DNA of 7,679 bases from contig JALRDS010000038.1 of the NCBI GenBank assembly GCA_023259925.1, positions 1 through 7,679 on the forward strand, given 5' to 3'. Both the position numbers and the translations under genes were made by a program. Within the stretch, counting starts at the first letter, position 1, and every line of letters begins with the position of its first letter. Below the pieces are notes generated by a model that was given only the letters and a program-made list of their open reading frames with translations, was not told the origin of the DNA and searched no databases. Of the stretch, positions 5,822 through 7,679 are shown one piece after another. Source of the DNA: Candidatus Saccharimonadia bacterium (GTDB lineage: Bacteria; Patescibacteriota; Saccharimonadia; Saccharimonadales; Saccharimonadaceae).

Positions 5822-6953
5822 ATCCACCACTGCGTTGCCTCGGCAAGCACAAACACACAAACGGGTTGGCAAATATAATTCAACACCGTCTGCTGGTAAA
5901 ATCGCAGCCTATGCGAGTGCTTTCCTGTTACTCATTGCCGTTGTTGCTATTGGCTATCAGTCACCTCAGCGTGTCAGTAGCCAAGTACTTGCAACAAATC
6001 AACAATCGGCTTCCTCGTCAAGTGACAGCGTCGCGCCGTCAGTCGATGAGCTTGTGGCAACAGATGTGGCTGCAGATTTAGCGTCACGTGCTAACTTGCC
6101 AATTGCCACCAATATCGCCAATGCCTCTATTTCACTTACTGCTAAAAGTGAATTAGCACAAACCGATACTTCGGCTATTACAAAGCCGCAAATTATTGAA
6201 CCAAATAGTACTCGTACCGAAACAATTACCTATACATCAGTGCGTGGCGACACAGTACCGACTATCGCTGCGAAGTATGATATATCTGCCGATACGGTGC
6301 GCTGGGCAAATAATATCAATGGAGATGCTGTTGAACCAGGTCGTAAAATTAAAATTTTGCCGCAAAGCGGCGTACTATATAAAGTTGAATCTGGTGATAC
6401 AGTTGCTTCGATTGCTACAAAATATAACGCAGACGAAGCTCGTATTACATTAGTAAACGATCTAGATCTAGGCGGACTCACACCTGGAAAGCAAATTCTT
6501 ATCCCGGATGGTGTGAAGCCTGCTCCTGAGCCAGTGGTTGCACCGGCACCCTCGTATTCACCAGACAGTTACGGAGGTTCAACTGGGTCTCGTTTAAACA
6601 CGAATGTGTACGCATCTGCCGGTAATCGTTATGCATACGGCAACTGTACGTGGTATGTATATGAGCGTCGAGCTCAACTTGGTAAGCCGGTGGGTAGTTT
6701 CTGGGGGAATGCTAACACATGGGCAAGCTCAGCACGAATGGCCGGCTATACGGTGAATAATACCCCAGCAGCCGGCGCGGTATTAACAGACCAAGCAGGG
6801 TACTACGGTCACGTAGCGGTGGTAGAGCGAGTGCTGCCGAACGGTGATGTATATATCACTGAAATGAACAACTATGCCTACGGTGGGTTTGGTATTGTAA
6901 ACGATCGAACTATTTCAGCCGGTCAAGCTGCTGCTTACCAATATATTCACTAA
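5814..6953 (+). CDS. Membrane-anchored or secreted LysM-LysM-CHAP peptidoglycan hydrolase
   Basis: The protein has 379 residues if it starts at TTG 5814. A short basic N-terminus precedes one hydrophobic helix (about 30-48), either an uncleaved anchor or a signal peptide. A Ser/Thr/Ala-rich spacer leads to two LysM domains that bind peptidoglycan glycan (about 139-183, GDTVPTIAAKY; and 188-231, GDTVASIATKY). After a Pro-rich linker comes a C-terminal CHAP domain with the nucleophile Cys278 (YGNCTWYVYE), His333 (GHVAVVE) and Glu350-Asn352 (TEMN). CHAP enzymes cleave peptide bonds in peptidoglycan as amidases or endopeptidases. The start is uncertain: there is no ATG, and the frame is open back to the stop at 5691. 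An ATT at 5784 lies 7 nt after AGGAG and would add ten residues. TTG 5814 has no properly spaced SD. The gene is monocistronic, with its own promoter, long leader and terminator. It may remodel the cell's own wall or, in an epibiont, act on a host wall. Confidence 0.9.
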   Translation: MVSSTTALPRQAQTHKRVGKYNSTPSAGKIAAYASAFLLLIAVVAIGYQSPQRVSSQVLATNQQSASSSSDSVAPSVDELVATDVAADLASRANLPIATNIANASISLTAKSELAQTDTSAITKPQIIEPNSTRTETITYTSVRGDTVPTIAAKYDISADTVRWANNINGDAVEPGRKIKILPQSGVLYKVESGDTVASIATKYNADEARITLVNDLDLGGLTPGKQILIPDGVKPAPEPVVAPAPSYSPDSYGGSTGSRLNTNVYASAGNRYAYGNCTWYVYERRAQLGKPVGSFWGNANTWASSARMAGYTVNNTPAAGAVLTDQAGYYGHVAVVERVLPNGDVYITEMNNYAYGGFGIVNDRTISAGQAAAYQYIH

Positions 6954-6971
6954 CCTCAATACGTTCCTTAT

Positions 6972-7001
6972 AATCACCTCTGTTAAAACAGGGGTGATTT
7001 T
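6972..7001 (+). terminator. Intrinsic terminator of the CHAP hydrolase gene
   Basis: AATCACCTCTGT (6972-6983) pairs with ACAGGGGTGATT (6988-6999) to form a 12-bp stem containing one U-G pair, capped by the tetraloop TAAA. TTTT (6998-7001) forms a short U-tract that begins inside the stem. The hairpin begins 19 nt after the stop codon at 6951-6953. The U-tract is short, but the stem is nearly perfect. It separates the CHAP transcript from obg. Confidence 0.8.
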
Positions 7002-7009
7002 GCTATAAT
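7001..7009 (+). promoter_or_regulatory. Extended -10 promoter of obg
   Basis: TGCTATAAT (7001-7009) is a perfect extended -10 (TGnTATAAT). The -35 region falls inside the terminator hairpin and is poor (CTGTTA at 6980-6985, 18-nt spacer), which an extended -10 can offset. The expected transcription start is about 7016, about 3 nt before the ATG at 7019. The T of the TG motif is the last T of the terminator U-tract. Confidence 0.65.
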
Positions 7010-7018
7010 AATATGAAT

Positions 7019-7679
7019 ATGTTTGTAGATACCGCAAAGGTGACAATTCAGGCTGGTAAAGGCGGCAATGGTGCCGTTAGTTTTCGGCATGAAATTTACG
7101 TCGATAAAGGCGGCCCGGATGGCGGTGATGGTGGCCGTGGCGGTGACGTTATTTTTAAAGCTACAAAGAACTTAAATACCCTTATTGATTTTCGCTTTAA
7201 GCCAGAACTAAAAGCCAAGCCTGGTCAAAATGGTGCTAAGCGGAATAAACGTGGGCGAAGCGGTGAACCGTTAATTGTAAGCGTTCCAATGGGTACGGTT
7301 GTAAAGCGAGATGGCCAGCCAATTGCCGATTTGACCGAAGATAACCAAGAGGTGGTGATTGCGAAGGGCGGTGACGGCGGATTTGGAAATGCGCATTTTA
7401 AGTCAAGCACGCGTCAGGCACCAAAAATTGCTGAACTCGGCGAGCCAGGCGGGCAGTTTGATGCCGAGTTAGAGCTAAAACTATTAGCAGACGTTGGGCT
7501 TGTTGGGTTCCCGAATGCGGGGAAGTCAACCTTTTTAAGCGTTGTATCGAACGCACGTCCTGAAATTGCCGATTACGCCTTCACAACCTTAACACCAAAC
7601 CTCGGTGTGGCCGATATTGATGACGGTAGTCTTTTAATCGCAGATATTCCAGGGCTAATCGAAGGCGCAAGCCAAGGTA
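7019..7679 (+). CDS. obg: GTPase Obg/CgtA, 3'-truncated by the window edge
   Basis: Obg is an essential GTPase that binds the 50S subunit and acts in late ribosome assembly and stress responses. The visible 220 codons include the complete Gly-rich Obg fold (about 1-155), with the signature GGPDGGDGGRGGDV near residue 30 and TLIDFRF near 58. The G domain begins with the P-loop GFPNAGKS (163-170), followed by switch I FTTLTPNLG and the Walker B/G3 motif DIPGLIEGA. The frame leaves the window at the right edge with no stop, so the remaining G-domain motifs and the C-terminal domain are missing. I chose ATG 7019 because MFVD matches the usual Obg N-terminus. An upstream in-frame ATG at 7013 would add MN but lies only 3 nt after the -10 and before the expected transcription start. 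No SD is visible, which fits a leaderless message. Confidence 0.95.
   Translation, partial: MFVDTAKVTIQAGKGGNGAVSFRHEIYVDKGGPDGGDGGRGGDVIFKATKNLNTLIDFRFKPELKAKPGQNGAKRNKRGRSGEPLIVSVPMGTVVKRDGQPIADLTEDNQEVVIAKGGDGGFGNAHFKSSTRQAPKIAELGEPGGQFDAELELKLLADVGLVGFPNAGKSTFLSVVSNARPEIADYAFTTLTPNLGVADIDDGSLLIADIPGLIEGASQG

Noticed and set aside
5467..5886. Two minus-strand reading frames of 68 codons each (5467-5673 and 5680-5886)
   Set aside because: They lie antisense to the leader, have no visible promoter or SD, and show no recognisable protein features. The plus-strand RNA interpretation explains the region better.
6969..6974. TATAAT between the CHAP gene and obg
   Set aside because: It overlaps the 5' arm of the terminator, and there is no suitable -35 at 16-18 nt. 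The extended -10 at 7001-7009 is far better placed.
1..7679. CRISPR arrays, insertion sequences, tRNA or rRNA genes, prophage
   Set aside because: I saw no regular long repeats, transposase motifs, terminal inverted repeats or tRNA-like cloverleafs. The baseplate-J-like domain alone is not evidence of a prophage because such domains are common in CPR membrane proteins.

Overview
The window looks like a piece of a small-genome Candidate Phyla Radiation bacterium, most likely Candidatus Saccharibacteria (TM7). I base this on gene content and style: an FtsA-like actin next to a CPR-type membrane protein with a baseplate-J-like ectodomain, tightly packed RuvX/YqgF and MltG genes, a membrane-anchored LysM-CHAP hydrolase, Obg, standard stop codons, moderate GC, and very few Shine-Dalgarno (SD) sequences. 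The assignment is inference; no rRNA or ribosomal protein gene is present to confirm it.

Layout. Positions 1-826 (minus strand) hold the 5' part of an unrecognised acidic protein that runs off the left edge. A compact divergent promoter region (827-913) separates it from a four-gene plus-strand operon: an FtsA-like ATPase (914-2188), a bitopic baseplate-J-like protein (2192-3811), RuvX/YqgF (3798-4205) and the lytic transglycosylase MltG (4202-5470). The genes are 3 nt apart or overlap by 14 and 4 nt. Next comes a 343-nt gene-free stretch (5471-5813). It starts with a good promoter and then carries an RNA leader with several predicted stems. Downstream is a secreted or anchored LysM-LysM-CHAP peptidoglycan hydrolase (to 6953), closed by a strong intrinsic terminator (6972-7001). 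The U-tract of that terminator merges into the extended -10 of the next gene, obg, which is cut by the right edge.

Function. Most of the window concerns the cell envelope: a cytoskeletal ATPase, a membrane protein that may partner it, MltG, which cuts nascent glycan strands, and a CHAP hydrolase that cleaves peptides in peptidoglycan. RuvX and Obg are housekeeping factors for rRNA maturation and ribosome assembly.

Two points deserve attention. First, three of the four recognisable promoters place the -10 hexamer only 8-10 nt before the initiator ATG, which predicts leaderless mRNAs. Second, the CHAP hydrolase gene breaks this rule. It has a leader of about 240-270 nt in which the only clear AGGAG SD lies in one arm of an 11-position stem, and it has no ATG start. 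This suggests a regulated RNA leader of a class I do not recognise.
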